NCBI GenBank assembly: GCA_017520155.1
Contig: JAFXGR010000059.1
Coordinates: forward strand, 1 to 54,558
From: Lachnospiraceae bacterium
Lineage (GTDB): Bacteria > Bacillota > Clostridia > Lachnospirales > Lachnospiraceae
Length of the DNA stretch: 54,558 bases
Direction: 5' to 3'
Made by a program: the position numbers and the translations under genes. Under the pieces are notes generated by a model that saw nothing but the letters and a program-made list of their open reading frames with translations, ran no database searches and had not been told where the DNA came from. This document shows, piece by piece, positions 27,924 to 37,021 of this stretch; the stretch's first letter is position 1; each line of letters begins with the position of its first letter.

Positions 27924-28808
27924 ATGAAAAAATATTTAGGATATTTTAAAATATGGTTTATTGTCACAGGTATTTTTCTCGTTATCGGAATCGGATGCAA
28001 AATATATACAAGTATTCAGAAGGTAGATTTTGTACGGACCAATACAGAGGCTACTACTACAGAGCGAGTATTTGATTATGCGGATAAGATGACTGATGAG
28101 GAAGAAGAAAGTTTACGACAGAAGATTGCAGTTACAGAGGATGCTATTGGCTGTGATATTATTGTGGTAACCTTGAACGAAACACTGGAAGAGTATGCAA
28201 AATCTTATGAGGCACAGATAGGACAGGTAGAGCCCTATCAGTATACTATGGTTTATGCAGATAATTTTTATGATGAACATAAATTCGGCTATAATGAACC
28301 CTATGGAGACGGAGTATTGTTACTGGATAACTGGTATCGGGAAAAGGATGGAAGGGTTTATTCCTGGCTGTGTACCACGGGAAAGGCTGAATATGAATAT
28401 TCTTCCGAAATGATTGACAGTACCCTAAACCTGTCATTGGAAAATGTGGAAGAGAATCCTTATGAGGCCTATAGCCTGTTTGTAGATTTGGTGGCCATTG
28501 ATCTGGCACAAAAGGGAGAGGGAGCACCTTTAATTCCGGCGATCTTCTCTTTTCCCCTTGCTTTGATTGCAGCAGTTATTTTCTTCTTTGTAAATAGGGG
28601 AGGTAAAAAAGGAAGTAAGACCATAAGCACAACTACCTATGTGGAAGGTGGTAAACCGGAAATTTTAGACAGAAGAGATATTTTTATTAATAAAACAGTA
28701 ACAAAGAGAGTAATACAAACGGAAAGCTCCTCAAAAAGCAGCGGTGGTGGAGGAAGCCACGTTTCTGCAGGAGGAAGAAGTCACGGAGGCGGCGGACACA
28801 GCAGATAA
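27924..28808 (+). CDS. TPM-domain membrane protein with Gly/His-rich tail
   Basis: 294 residues from ATG 27924, one base after the previous stop with a GGGGGTG site; a longer frame to 27906 overlaps the neighbour. One N-terminal helix (~10-30), then a TPM domain (FDYADKMTDEEEESLRQKIA...CDIIVVTL; DGVLLLDN), a second helix around 205-225 and a basic linker. The tail is Ser/Gly/His rich (SSGGGGSHVSAGG, SHGGGGHS). TPM domains occur in photosystem repair and membrane proteins and often act as phosphatase-like or binding modules. The His-rich end could bind metal. Probably works with the adjacent zinc-ribbon protein. Confidence 0.85.
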   Translation: MKKYLGYFKIWFIVTGIFLVIGIGCKIYTSIQKVDFVRTNTEATTTERVFDYADKMTDEEEESLRQKIAVTEDAIGCDIIVVTLNETLEEYAKSYEAQIGQVEPYQYTMVYADNFYDEHKFGYNEPYGDGVLLLDNWYREKDGRVYSWLCTTGKAEYEYSSEMIDSTLNLSLENVEENPYEAYSLFVDLVAIDLAQKGEGAPLIPAIFSFPLALIAAVIFFFVNRGGKKGSKTISTTTYVEGGKPEILDRRDIFINKTVTKRVIQTESSSKSSGGGGSHVSAGGRSHGGGGHSR

Positions 28809-28905
28809 AAACTGCCGGAGTTATGTTTGACAAGACAGTTGGGGATCCGGTATGGTCAAATTAAAATACCGGCAAATATACTTGCCCATCACTTTTCAGG
28901 TAAAT

Positions 28906-28940
28906 AAAAAACGACTCGTTGACGGTACGAGTCGTTTTTT
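28906..28940. terminator. Bidirectional terminator between TPM gene and rpsT
   Basis: A perfect 14-bp stem, AAAAAACGACTCGT with its complement, and a 7-base loop. A and T runs on both sides serve the two convergent genes. Confidence 0.88.
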
Positions 28941-28955
28941 TATTTTCTATATTTA

Positions 28956-29219
28956 TTAAGCTAATTTATTTACAGCTTTTGCTAAACGGGAAACTTTTCT
29001 GGAAGCATTATTTGCATGATAAACACCCTTTGTAGCAGCTCTGTCAATAGTAGCAGTAGCTTCTAAAAGTGCAGCCTGAGCAGCAGCCTTATCATTTGCT
29101 TCAACAGCAGCAAAAACTTTCTTCATCGCAGTTTTAACACCGGATCTGATTGCTTTATTTCTTTCCGCTTTTGTTCTGTTTACTAAAATTCTTTTTTTTG
29201 CAGATTTAATGTTAGCCAA
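28956..29219 (-). CDS. rpsT: 30S ribosomal protein S20
   Basis: 87 residues on the minus strand, TTG start at 29219 with TAGGAGGTG upstream. S20 hallmarks: NIKSAKKRILVNRTKAERNKA at the start and KGVYHANNASRKVSRLAKAVN at the end, wholly helical and basic. It binds 16S rRNA in the small subunit. Divergent from gpr, as in other Firmicutes. Confidence 0.97.
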   Translation of the reverse strand: MANIKSAKKRILVNRTKAERNKAIRSGVKTAMKKVFAAVEANDKAAAQAALLEATATIDRAATKGVYHANNASRKVSRLAKAVNKLA

Positions 29220-29309
29220 GATTACACCTCCTAAATAGATAGTATTGATTGTTAGTAAGTGTTACATCCAAGCCGGACACGGACGAATTGATGTAAACAC
29301 GCGTATATT

Positions 29310-29338
29310 ATTGTAGGATACTTTATAGAATATGTCAA
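29310..29338 (-). promoter_or_regulatory. Sigma-A promoter of rpsT
   Basis: On the minus strand TTGACA (29338-29333), a 17-base spacer and TACAAT (29315-29310). The leader to the rpsT start is about 85 bases. Confidence 0.8.
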
Positions 29339-29429
29339 TACATAATATAAAAGAAAATGGGAAAAATGGTAACAGTTGGTTATGATTTATTATAAAGTAA
29401 AAATAGTAGTAAGGAAAGAGGGATTCAAC

Positions 29430-30353
29430 ATGTCATATTTTCAAATCAGAACAGATTTGGCATTGGAAGCAAGGGAGTTTGTAGAGGATGCCAATGGTTC
29501 TCTTCGCGGGATTATTGTGGAGGAATATGAAAAGGAAGAAGGAGAAATTCACGTTACCAAAGTACAGATTACAACAAAAAATGGAAGTAAGCTTCTGGGA
29601 AAGCCTATAGGCACCTATATAACTTTAGAAGTTCCTCGTTTATGTGAAGCGGGAGACAATACAGAGGAGGGACTTTATCATGAGGAAATTGCCAGGGAAA
29701 TTAGTAATCAGCTAAGACAGCTTTTAAGGCGGGAAAAACCGGAATACTCCGTATTGGTAGTGGGGCTGGGAAACCGGGAGGTTACAGCAGATTCACTGGG
29801 GCCCGGAGTAGTGGAACAGCTTCAGGTAACAAGGCATATGATTCGGGAATTTGGAAGCTTGATGAAAGGAGAGGAAGGCTGTGTAATGGTCAGTGCCGTA
29901 ATCCCCGGGGTTATGGCAAAAACAGGAATGGAAAGTGCGGAAATTGTTAAAGGGGTAGCAGCGGAAACAAAACCGGATGTGGTGATTGTAATTGATGCTC
30001 TGGCAGCAAGAAGCGTAAGAAGGCTGAATAGAACCATTCAGATTTCCAATACAGGAATCCATCCCGGCTCCGGAGTAGGAAATCATCGAAATGCCATTGA
30101 CAGCAAGGGGTTAAAGGTACCGGTTTTGGCTATTGGAGTACCTACAGTGGTAGATGCGGCAACCATTGTATCCGATACCATGGAAAAGCTCCATAAGGAG
30201 CTAAAGGAAGCTGCTTTTTTACAGGCAAGAGAAAGCAGTGTATTTGCAGAATTAAACAATATGTATGTTACACCAAAGGATATTGATTCCACCATAAAAC
30301 GGGTCACTCATACTTTAGCCGAGGCATTAAACATGACTTTTCAAAAGGCATAA
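29430..30353 (+). CDS. gpr: Spore germination protease GPR
   Basis: 307 residues from ATG 29430, with AAGGAAAGAGGG upstream; a longer frame to 29376 has no site. A25 family protease that degrades small acid-soluble spore proteins at germination. The N-terminus keeps the RTDLALEA block (residues 6-13) near which the propeptide is cut. The core holds VLVVGLGNREVTADSLGP, IPGVMAKTGMESAEIV, VIVIDALAARSVRRL and HPGSGVGNHR. The short propeptide is notable compared with Bacillus. Forespore expression is expected, but I could not place a confident sigma-G promoter. Confidence 0.95.
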   Translation: MSYFQIRTDLALEAREFVEDANGSLRGIIVEEYEKEEGEIHVTKVQITTKNGSKLLGKPIGTYITLEVPRLCEAGDNTEEGLYHEEIAREISNQLRQLLRREKPEYSVLVVGLGNREVTADSLGPGVVEQLQVTRHMIREFGSLMKGEEGCVMVSAVIPGVMAKTGMESAEIVKGVAAETKPDVVIVIDALAARSVRRLNRTIQISNTGIHPGSGVGNHRNAIDSKGLKVPVLAIGVPTVVDAATIVSDTMEKLHKELKEAAFLQARESSVFAELNNMYVTPKDIDSTIKRVTHTLAEALNMTFQKA

Positions 30354-30375
30354 TGGCAAGGAAAAAAACATATAC

Positions 30376-31557
30376 TTGTCTATGAGAAAAAATAAGATAT
30401 TGTCAAAAATCAGTATGATGATCATCATCAGCCTGCTGCTGTTTGTCTGTTTTACCGTCATAAAAAAAGAAAGAGAAAAGAAAGATGGATGGACAGATTT
30501 ATTTCTGCAGGTTGTACATACTTTTGTAGAGGAAAGGGCACTTTCCGGTCAATTTATTTTATTAGAGCTTTTATGGGACAGACAAAGCAGCTTTTATTTT
30601 TCTTCAGGAAAGCCGGTATGGGAAAGTAAATATCCTTTGACAAAGGAAGTAGGAATCATGATTCCCGACCGGGATGATCTAAAAAATATGTGGGAAGAAA
30701 ATAAAATGGTATCCTCAAACAAGGAGCAAAAGGAAGAGATTTTTCTTACAACAACCGGTAATTTCATTCCACAAAAGGAAAAACAGGAGATTATTTCCCT
30801 CTCAGACTATCAAACGCTAGAGGAGGTATTAAAACGCTTTTATACCGTAGATTCCACCACTGAGGTAACAGAAGAGGTACTTAACATTAAAGAACTGGGA
30901 GAAATGGATCTACACATTGATAAAACAAAGGAAGGCCCTCATATTTTATTATACCATACGCATTCTCAGGAAACATTTGCGGACAGCAGGGAGGGGGAGA
31001 AGGAGGACTCTATTGTGGGAGCAGGGGAGGTACTTGCTTCTATTTTGAAGGAGTATGGATTTCAGGTTTTGCACCACAAGGGAGAATATGATGTAAAAAG
31101 CAGGGATTATGCTTATTCCGAAAGTCTTCCGGCCATAACAAAGATTTTAGAAGAAAATCCCCAGATTCAGGCAGTAATTGATCTTCACCGAGATGCAGTA
31201 AATGAAGATACCAAGCTTATAACAACTATACAGGAAAAGGATATGGCAAAGGTAATGTTTTTTAACGGGTTAAGTTACAGTAAGAGTCAGGGGCCGATTT
31301 CTTATTTGGAAAATCCCTATTTAAAAGAAAACCTGGCGTTTTCTCTTCAAATGAAAATTGCCTGTGATGAGTATTATCCCGGTTTTGCAAGAAATAATTA
31401 CCTGCGTGCTTACCGGTACAATATGCATTTGCATCCCAAAACATTATTAATTGAATTGGGAGCCCAGACCAATACGGTGGAAGAAATAAAAAATGCCTTG
31501 TATCCTTTAGCTCATGCATTAGATATTGTTTTATCGGAAAAAGAAAGACAAGAATAA
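30376..31557 (+). CDS. spoIIP: Stage II sporulation protein P
   Basis: About 391-393 residues. The start is TTG at 30376 or ATG at 30382; the nearest AAGG is rather far, so this is unsettled. One N-terminal membrane helix (~12-30), a linker, then the SpoIIP amidase/endopeptidase domain with HTHSQE, AVIDLHRDAV and LIELGAQTN, the zinc-site motifs of the family. Works with SpoIID and SpoIIM in the septal and engulfment peptidoglycan machine. Directly follows gpr, as in Bacillus. Confidence 0.94.
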   Translation: MSMRKNKILSKISMMIIISLLLFVCFTVIKKEREKKDGWTDLFLQVVHTFVEERALSGQFILLELLWDRQSSFYFSSGKPVWESKYPLTKEVGIMIPDRDDLKNMWEENKMVSSNKEQKEEIFLTTTGNFIPQKEKQEIISLSDYQTLEEVLKRFYTVDSTTEVTEEVLNIKELGEMDLHIDKTKEGPHILLYHTHSQETFADSREGEKEDSIVGAGEVLASILKEYGFQVLHHKGEYDVKSRDYAYSESLPAITKILEENPQIQAVIDLHRDAVNEDTKLITTIQEKDMAKVMFFNGLSYSKSQGPISYLENPYLKENLAFSLQMKIACDEYYPGFARNNYLRAYRYNMHLHPKTLLIELGAQTNTVEEIKNALYPLAHALDIVLSEKERQE

Positions 31558-31578
31558 GAGAAGAAACGAGAAAATGGA

Positions 31579-31607
31579 TTGTTTAGACATTTAAAATAGT
31601 GTATACT
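31579..31607 (+). promoter_or_regulatory. Sigma-A promoter of the ECF operon
   Basis: TTGTTT (31579-31584), 17-base spacer, TATACT (31602-31607). The leader to the S-component start is about 70 bases. Confidence 0.6.
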
Positions 31608-31683
31608 AAGGAAGCAGTAAAAGGCAGTTTAACATAAGATCTTGGTATCTGTAAAGGTACAAAAGACTGAGGAGGAAATACAG

Positions 31684-32241
31684 ATGAAAAAAAACAGTCA
31701 ATTATCGATTAAAAGTATTGTAGCAATTGGAATAGGAGCAGCTTTATTCTTTGTTTTGGGAAGATTTGTTTCTATCCCCAGCCCGGTGCCCAATACGACT
31801 ATTAATATTCAATACGGTATACTTGGAATTTTCAGTGTGATTTATGGTCCGTTGGTAGGAGCAGTAAGCGGATTAATCGGACATATTTTAATTGATCTTT
31901 CTTGGGGATCACCTTGGTGGAGCTGGATTATTGCTTCAGCTGTTTATGGAGCAGTAGTTGGTTTTTCCCAAAAAAAATTAAACATAGAGAATGGAGTTTT
32001 TGGTGGAAAGGAAATTCTTTTGTTTAATCTGTTTCAGATTAGCGGACATATAATCTCCTGGATTGTCATTGCTCCTGTATTGGATATTTTAATCTATAGT
32101 GAACCTGTGGAAAAGCTTTTTGCCCAAGGATTGACAGCGGCTATTGCCAATAGTATTTCTACAGCTATTGTAGGAACCATTCTTCTTATTGCTTATGCAA
32201 AAACAAGAATTAGTGAAGGAAGTTTGGATAAAGAAGATTAA
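31684..32241 (+). CDS. ECF transporter S component (UPF0397 type)
   Basis: 185 residues from ATG 31684, with GAGGAGGAAATACAG upstream; the longer frame to 31642 has no site. Five or six membrane helices. The UPF0397 pattern is clear: SIKSIVAIGIGAALFFVLGRF, then NTTINIQYGILGIFSVIYGPLVGAVSGLIGH and WGSPWWSWIIASAVYG. These are substrate-binding subunits of energy-coupling-factor importers, often tagged as riboflavin-type, but the substrate is not proven from sequence. ATPase and T genes follow. Confidence 0.9.
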   Translation: MKKNSQLSIKSIVAIGIGAALFFVLGRFVSIPSPVPNTTINIQYGILGIFSVIYGPLVGAVSGLIGHILIDLSWGSPWWSWIIASAVYGAVVGFSQKKLNIENGVFGGKEILLFNLFQISGHIISWIVIAPVLDILIYSEPVEKLFAQGLTAAIANSISTAIVGTILLIAYAKTRISEGSLDKED

Positions 32242-32252
32242 AAGGAAAAGAC

Positions 32253-32282
32253 AGAAAGAATGTGCAGCGGCACATTCTTTCT
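32253..32282 (+). terminator. Hairpin between ECF S and ATPase genes
   Basis: A 13-bp stem around AAAGAATGTGC / GCACATTCTTT with loop AGCG begins 12 bases after the S-component stop and is followed by a T-rich stretch. It may favour excess S component over the energising module. Confidence 0.65.
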
Positions 32283-32307
32283 TATTTATAGAATAGGGTG
32301 GCAAAAA

Positions 32308-34062
32308 ATGAAAAAGCCGGTAGTAGTATTTGAAAATTATGAATATAAATATCGTTCTCAAAAAAAGCCTACTTTACAGGAAATTAATTTAACCATTTAT
32401 GAAGGAGAGCGGGTAATTATTGTAGGAGCCTCAGGAAGCGGAAAAAGTACTTTGGCCCATTGCATTAACGGATTAAACCCCTTCAGTTATCCGGGAGTAC
32501 AAAAGGGAAGTCTGAAACTTTTTGGACAAGAGGTTTCGCAGCTGGGAATATTCGGAGTGAGTAAATACGTGGGAACAGTGCTTCAGGATACAGACGGTCA
32601 GTTTATAGGAATGACGGTTTTGGAAGATATAGCTTTTGCCATGGAAAATGATAGAGTAAATCAGGAAGAAATGAAAGTAAGAACCTTCCGTGAAGCAGAA
32701 AAAGTTCACTTAACAGACAAGCTGGAGGCAGCTCCACATGATCTTAGCGGAGGACAAAAGCAAAGGGTTTCTTTGGCAGGAGTTTTGGTGAATAAGGTTC
32801 CTCTTTTACTGTTTGATGAGCCCTTGGCAAACTTAGATCCGGCTACAGGAAAAGAGGCAATGGTATTGATTGAAGAAATTCAAAGGAATACCAACACAAC
32901 AGTGATTATTATTGAACATCGTTTAGAGGATGCCTTAGATCAAGGGGCAGACCGAATTGTTTTAATGGAAGAGGGAAGAATTAAGGCAGACTGCACACCT
33001 CAACAATTATTTTGTACCAATCTTTTACAAAAAGCAGGGATTAGAGAGCCATTGTTTTTAACAGCATTAACCTATGCCGGAATAAATTTGCAAGAGGAGA
33101 TGGGATTAGCAAATATCCGTGAGTTAACCTTAAAGGAGAGGGAAAAGGAACAGGTTTGTCGTTGGTTTTATGAAAAGGAAGAGATTTCCTGCAACAAGAA
33201 AAGTACTCCCTTATTAGAAGTAAACAAGTTATGTTTTGGATATGAGGAAGGAAAGAATGCCTTAAGTGAAATCAGCTTTACTATAGCACAGGGAGAAATG
33301 GTGGCTCTTGTGGGGCAAAACGGAGCAGGAAAATCTACTTTGGCTAAGCTGCTATGCGGATTTGAAAGACAGCAAAAAGGAGAGATCTACTGGAAGGGGA
33401 AGGATATCTCTGATTTTGGCATAAAAAAGAGAGCAGGATATATTGGGTATGTGATGCAAAATCCTAATCAGATGATTAGTAAACCGATGGTATGGGAGGA
33501 GGTTTCCTTTGCTTTAGAGCTGGCAGAGAGAGAGCCTTCCTACATTAAGGAAAAAACAGAAGAAATATTAAAAGTATGCGGTTTGTATCAGTTTAGGAAT
33601 TGGCCTGTTTCTGCCTTAAGTTATGGACAGAAAAAACGAGTTACCATTGCCTCTGTTTTAGTACAGGATCCGGAAATGATTATTTTGGATGAGCCTACAG
33701 CAGGGCAGGATTATGGGCATTATACAGAAATTATGGAATTTCTTGTTTCCTTAAATCAAAGAGGAATTACCATTTTGATGATTACCCATGACATGCATTT
33801 GATGCTGGAATATACCAAGCGGTGTCTGGTATGTGCTAAGGGAAGGCTTATAGGAGATACTTCTCCCTCTTTGCTTTTTGTGGATGATAAGCTGCTTGAA
33901 GAAGCAAATCTAAAGGAAACTTCCTTGTTTGGTTTGGCTAAGCTATGTGATTTACCCCCCAAGGAATTTATTGATAGGTTTATTGAAAAGGACAGTAAAA
34001 TAAGAAAGCAAATGATCAGACAGGAAAAGTTATATAGCGAAAGAAAGGAGAGTGCCAGATGA
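32308..34062 (+). CDS. ECF transporter ATPase, two ATP-binding domains fused
   Basis: 584 residues from ATG 32308. Two full ABC domains in one chain. First: Walker A GASGSGKST, signature LSGGQKQR, Walker B LLFDEPLANLDP. Second: Walker A GQNGAGKST, the altered signature LSYGQKKR, Walker B IILDEPTAGQD. This replaces the separate EcfA1 and EcfA2. The second signature SYGQ differs from the usual SGGQ. The next gene's ATG overlaps the stop (ATGA), so the ATPase and T proteins are coupled. Confidence 0.93.
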   Translation: MKKPVVVFENYEYKYRSQKKPTLQEINLTIYEGERVIIVGASGSGKSTLAHCINGLNPFSYPGVQKGSLKLFGQEVSQLGIFGVSKYVGTVLQDTDGQFIGMTVLEDIAFAMENDRVNQEEMKVRTFREAEKVHLTDKLEAAPHDLSGGQKQRVSLAGVLVNKVPLLLFDEPLANLDPATGKEAMVLIEEIQRNTNTTVIIIEHRLEDALDQGADRIVLMEEGRIKADCTPQQLFCTNLLQKAGIREPLFLTALTYAGINLQEEMGLANIRELTLKEREKEQVCRWFYEKEEISCNKKSTPLLEVNKLCFGYEEGKNALSEISFTIAQGEMVALVGQNGAGKSTLAKLLCGFERQQKGEIYWKGKDISDFGIKKRAGYIGYVMQNPNQMISKPMVWEEVSFALELAEREPSYIKEKTEEILKVCGLYQFRNWPVSALSYGQKKRVTIASVLVQDPEMIILDEPTAGQDYGHYTEIMEFLVSLNQRGITILMITHDMHLMLEYTKRCLVCAKGRLIGDTSPSLLFVDDKLLEEANLKETSLFGLAKLCDLPPKEFIDRFIEKDSKIRKQMIRQEKLYSERKESAR

Positions 34063-34883
34063 CAGCAATATTGTCCTATATAAAAAAAGATTCTTTGATT
34101 CATAAAATGGCAGGAACGACAAAGTTTTTCTTCTTTTTATTGTGGAGTATTGCAGCCATGATTACCTACGATACCAGGGTCTTGGTGGGGATGTTTTTTT
34201 GCGGTTGTATTCTCTTTAAACTGGCCGGACTGAAATGGAAAGAGGTACGCTTCGCGTTGGTTTTTATGTTCGTATTGATGACCATTAATCTGGTGGGAAT
34301 TTATATTTTTGCTCCGGAACAGGGGGTGGTAATCTATGGAAGCAGGCAGGTAATCGCAAAGTTATTTTGGCATTATACCGTGACCATAGAGCAGCTGTTT
34401 TATCTTTTTAATTTTTTTATGAAATATATGGCAGTGATTCCCATTGCTTTATTATTTATTTTAACCACAAATCCCAGTGAATTTGCAGCCAGCTTAAATC
34501 AGATTGGAGTTAGCTATAGAATCAGCTATTCTGTAGCTATTGCTCTTCGTTATATTCCGGATATCCAACGGGATTATCGGGAAATCAGTCAGTCTGCCCA
34601 GGCCAGGGGAGTGGAGCTGGGAAAGGAAGCAAAATTAAGAAAACGATTAAAAAATTCTGCTGCAATTTTGTTTCCCTTAGTATTATCCAGTATTGAAAGA
34701 ATTGAAACCATTGCCAATGCCATGGAGCTTCGGGGATTTGGAAAATATAAAAAGAGAACCTGGATCATGAGAAAGAAGATGGAAAAAAGAGATTATGCAG
34801 CTATTGCCTTTGGAGTAGTTATCTTGGGAATTTCCCTTTATATGATTTTTCATAATGAAGGTCGATTTTATAATCCTTTTTAG
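34059..34883 (+). CDS. ECF transporter T component
   Basis: 274 residues, ATG overlapping the ATPase stop by four bases, AAAGGAGAG upstream. Membrane protein with about five or six helices and the two coupling-helix motifs of EcfT: SAQARGVELG and NAMELRGFG. It joins the S component to the ATPase. The dedicated S, A-A and T genes side by side suggest a group I (dedicated) ECF system rather than a shared one. Confidence 0.92.
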   Translation: MTAILSYIKKDSLIHKMAGTTKFFFFLLWSIAAMITYDTRVLVGMFFCGCILFKLAGLKWKEVRFALVFMFVLMTINLVGIYIFAPEQGVVIYGSRQVIAKLFWHYTVTIEQLFYLFNFFMKYMAVIPIALLFILTTNPSEFAASLNQIGVSYRISYSVAIALRYIPDIQRDYREISQSAQARGVELGKEAKLRKRLKNSAAILFPLVLSSIERIETIANAMELRGFGKYKKRTWIMRKKMEKRDYAAIAFGVVILGISLYMIFHNEGRFYNPF

Positions 34884-35003
34884 ATTCCCTGTTTATGAGT
34901 TATTTATTATGCATAAGTAAAATGATCCAATAGGGCTTTTGCCCCTGATACCAGGATTTATAAAATAACATAAAAAATAGTGGAAAATAATTTGTTTAAA
35001 AGA

Positions 35004-35060
35004 TATAATAGGAAAGAATCATATGGGTGCCAAGAGCAAAGCAGGCTTTTGACACCCATA
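35004..35060 (+). promoter_or_regulatory. -10 TATAAT and leader hairpin of lepA
   Basis: TATAAT at 35004-35009 has only a poor -35. Immediately downstream is a hairpin, TATGGGTG (35022-35029) with CACCCATA (35053-35060) and a second 7-bp stem inside. It has no T-tail, so it looks like a leader structure near the 5' end rather than a terminator. Confidence 0.45.
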
Positions 35061-35121
35061 ACGTGGTGTAAAATTATGGAAAAGATAAGATTAGTTGAAC
35101 AATAGTAAAATAGAGGAGGAA

Positions 35122-36936
35122 ATGTCAGGAATGGATCAAAGTAAAATTCGAAATTTCTGCATTGTTGCCCATATTGATCATGGAAAATCAACCTTAGCAG
35201 ACCGTATTATTGAACATACCGGTCTTTTGACCAGTAGGGAGATGCAGGCTCAGGTATTAGATAATATGGATTTGGAAAGAGAACGGGGAATCACCATTAA
35301 GGCTCAGACGGTGCGTACCGTTTATAAGGCAAAAGATGGGGAGGAATATATTTTTAACTTAATTGATACCCCGGGCCATGTGGATTTTAATTATGAGGTA
35401 AGCCGTGCACTGGCAGCCTGTGACGGAGCCATTCTTGTGGTAGATGCAGCCCAGGGAATTGAGGCCCAGACCTTGGCAAATGTATATCTGGCCTTAGATC
35501 ATGATTTGGATGTATTTCCTGTAATTAATAAAATTGACCTTCCCAGTGCAGAACCGGAAAGAGTGATGGAAGAAATTGAGGATGTAATAGGAATTGAAGC
35601 CCATGATGCTCCCTTGATCAGTGCAAAAAACGGTTTAAATATTGAGCAGGTATTGGAAGCTATTGTAGAAAAAATTCCTTCTCCCAAGGGAGACAAGAAC
35701 AATCCCCTTCAGGCATTGATTTTTGATTCCCTGTACGATTCCTATAAGGGAGTAATTGTATTCTGTCGAATTATGGAGGGAAGCGTTAAGAAAGGGACTC
35801 CTATCAAAATGATGGCTACCGGTGCCACAGCAGATGTGGTAGAGGTGGGATATTTCGGTGCAGGACAGTTTATTCCCTGTGAAGAGTTAACGGCAGGAAC
35901 AGTAGGTTATATTACTGCCTCCATTAAAAATGTAAAGGATACAGCTGTGGGAGATACCATCACTAATGCACAAAATCCTTGTAAGGAACCCCTTCCCGGA
36001 TATAAAAAGGTAAATTCCATGGTGTATTGCGGAATGTATCCTGCAGACGGAGCAAAATATCCGGATTTAAGAGATGCGTTAGAAAAGCTGCAGTTAAATG
36101 ATGCTGCCCTTCAGTATGAACCGGAAACTTCCATTGCCTTAGGATTTGGTTTCCGCTGCGGATTTTTAGGACTGCTTCATTTAGAGATTATTCAGGAGCG
36201 TTTGGAGCGAGAATATAATCTGGATCTGGTAACAACAGCTCCCGGTGTAATTTATCGTGTATACAAAAATAACGGAGAAATGATTGAGCTGACTAATCCC
36301 TCCAATCTGCCGGATCCTACAGAAATTGATTACATGGAGGAGCCTATTGTTACCGCAGAAATCATGGTACGAAGTGATTTTATCGGAGCCATTATGGGAC
36401 TTTGTCAGGAAAGAAGAGGCCGCCATCTTGGGATGGAATACATGGAGGAAACAAGGGCTGTACTGCGCTATGAGCTTCCGTTAAATGAAATTATTTATGA
36501 CTTCTTTGATGCCTTAAAATCAAGATCTAAGGGATATGCTTCTTTTGATTATGAGATTAAAGGATATGAGCAGTCGGAGCTGGTAAAACTGGATATTCTC
36601 ATTAACAAAGAAGAAGTGGATGCCTTATCCTTTATTGTGCATAAAGAAAGTGCCTATGAGCGAGGAAGAAGGATGTGTGAAAAGCTGAAGGAAGAAATCC
36701 CCAGACACTTATTTGAAATTCCTATTCAAGCAGCTATCGGAGGAAAGGTCATTGCCAGAGAAACCGTAAAAGCTATGCGTAAGGACGTTTTGGCAAAATG
36801 TTACGGCGGTGATATTACCAGAAAGAAGAAGCTTCTGGAAAAGCAGAAGGAAGGAAAGAAGAGAATGCGCCAGGTAGGAAATGTGGAAATTCCACAGAAG
36901 GCCTTTATGAGCGTATTAAAACTGGATGAAAATTAA
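35122..36936 (+). CDS. lepA: Elongation factor 4 (LepA)
   Basis: 604 residues if started at ATG 35122, which gives the usual [12 protein letters not shown] opening; GAGGAGG is very close to it (2 bases), and ATG 35131 is an alternative with 11-base spacing. G-domain motifs: [23 protein letters not shown]. The C-terminal LepA-specific domain ends with the conserved [24 protein letters not shown] segment. A ribosome-binding GTPase that affects translation under stress. The same position after spoIIP is found in other Firmicutes. Confidence 0.96.
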   Translation: MSGMDQSKIRNFCIVAHIDHGKSTLADRIIEHTGLLTSREMQAQVLDNMDLERERGITIKAQTVRTVYKAKDGEEYIFNLIDTPGHVDFNYEVSRALAACDGAILVVDAAQGIEAQTLANVYLALDHDLDVFPVINKIDLPSAEPERVMEEIEDVIGIEAHDAPLISAKNGLNIEQVLEAIVEKIPSPKGDKNNPLQALIFDSLYDSYKGVIVFCRIMEGSVKKGTPIKMMATGATADVVEVGYFGAGQFIPCEELTAGTVGYITASIKNVKDTAVGDTITNAQNPCKEPLPGYKKVNSMVYCGMYPADGAKYPDLRDALEKLQLNDAALQYEPETSIALGFGFRCGFLGLLHLEIIQERLEREYNLDLVTTAPGVIYRVYKNNGEMIELTNPSNLPDPTEIDYMEEPIVTAEIMVRSDFIGAIMGLCQERRGRHLGMEYMEETRAVLRYELPLNEIIYDFFDALKSRSKGYASFDYEIKGYEQSELVKLDILINKEEVDALSFIVHKESAYERGRRMCEKLKEEIPRHLFEIPIQAAIGGKVIARETVKAMRKDVLAKCYGGDITRKKKLLEKQKEGKKRMRQVGNVEIPQKAFMSVLKLDEN

Positions 36937-36957
36937 GTTGGAGAAATTAGGATAGTT

Positions 36958-36985
36958 AAAGGACTGCATGTTTATGCAGTCCTTT
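36958..36985 (+). terminator. Hairpin after lepA
   Basis: A perfect 12-bp stem, AAAGGACTGCAT / ATGCAGTCCTTT, with loop GTTT, starts 21 bases after lepA. The T-tail is short; hemW begins soon after, so it may only attenuate. Confidence 0.65.
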
Positions 36986-37021
36986 GTAATAGAAGGAAAC
37001 TATGGGAAGGAAGATTGTAAG

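Noticed and set aside
29310..29429. Sigma-G promoter for gpr
   Set aside because: CATAATA-like sequence occurs, but no -35 at the right spacing; the clear promoter here is for rpsT on the other strand.
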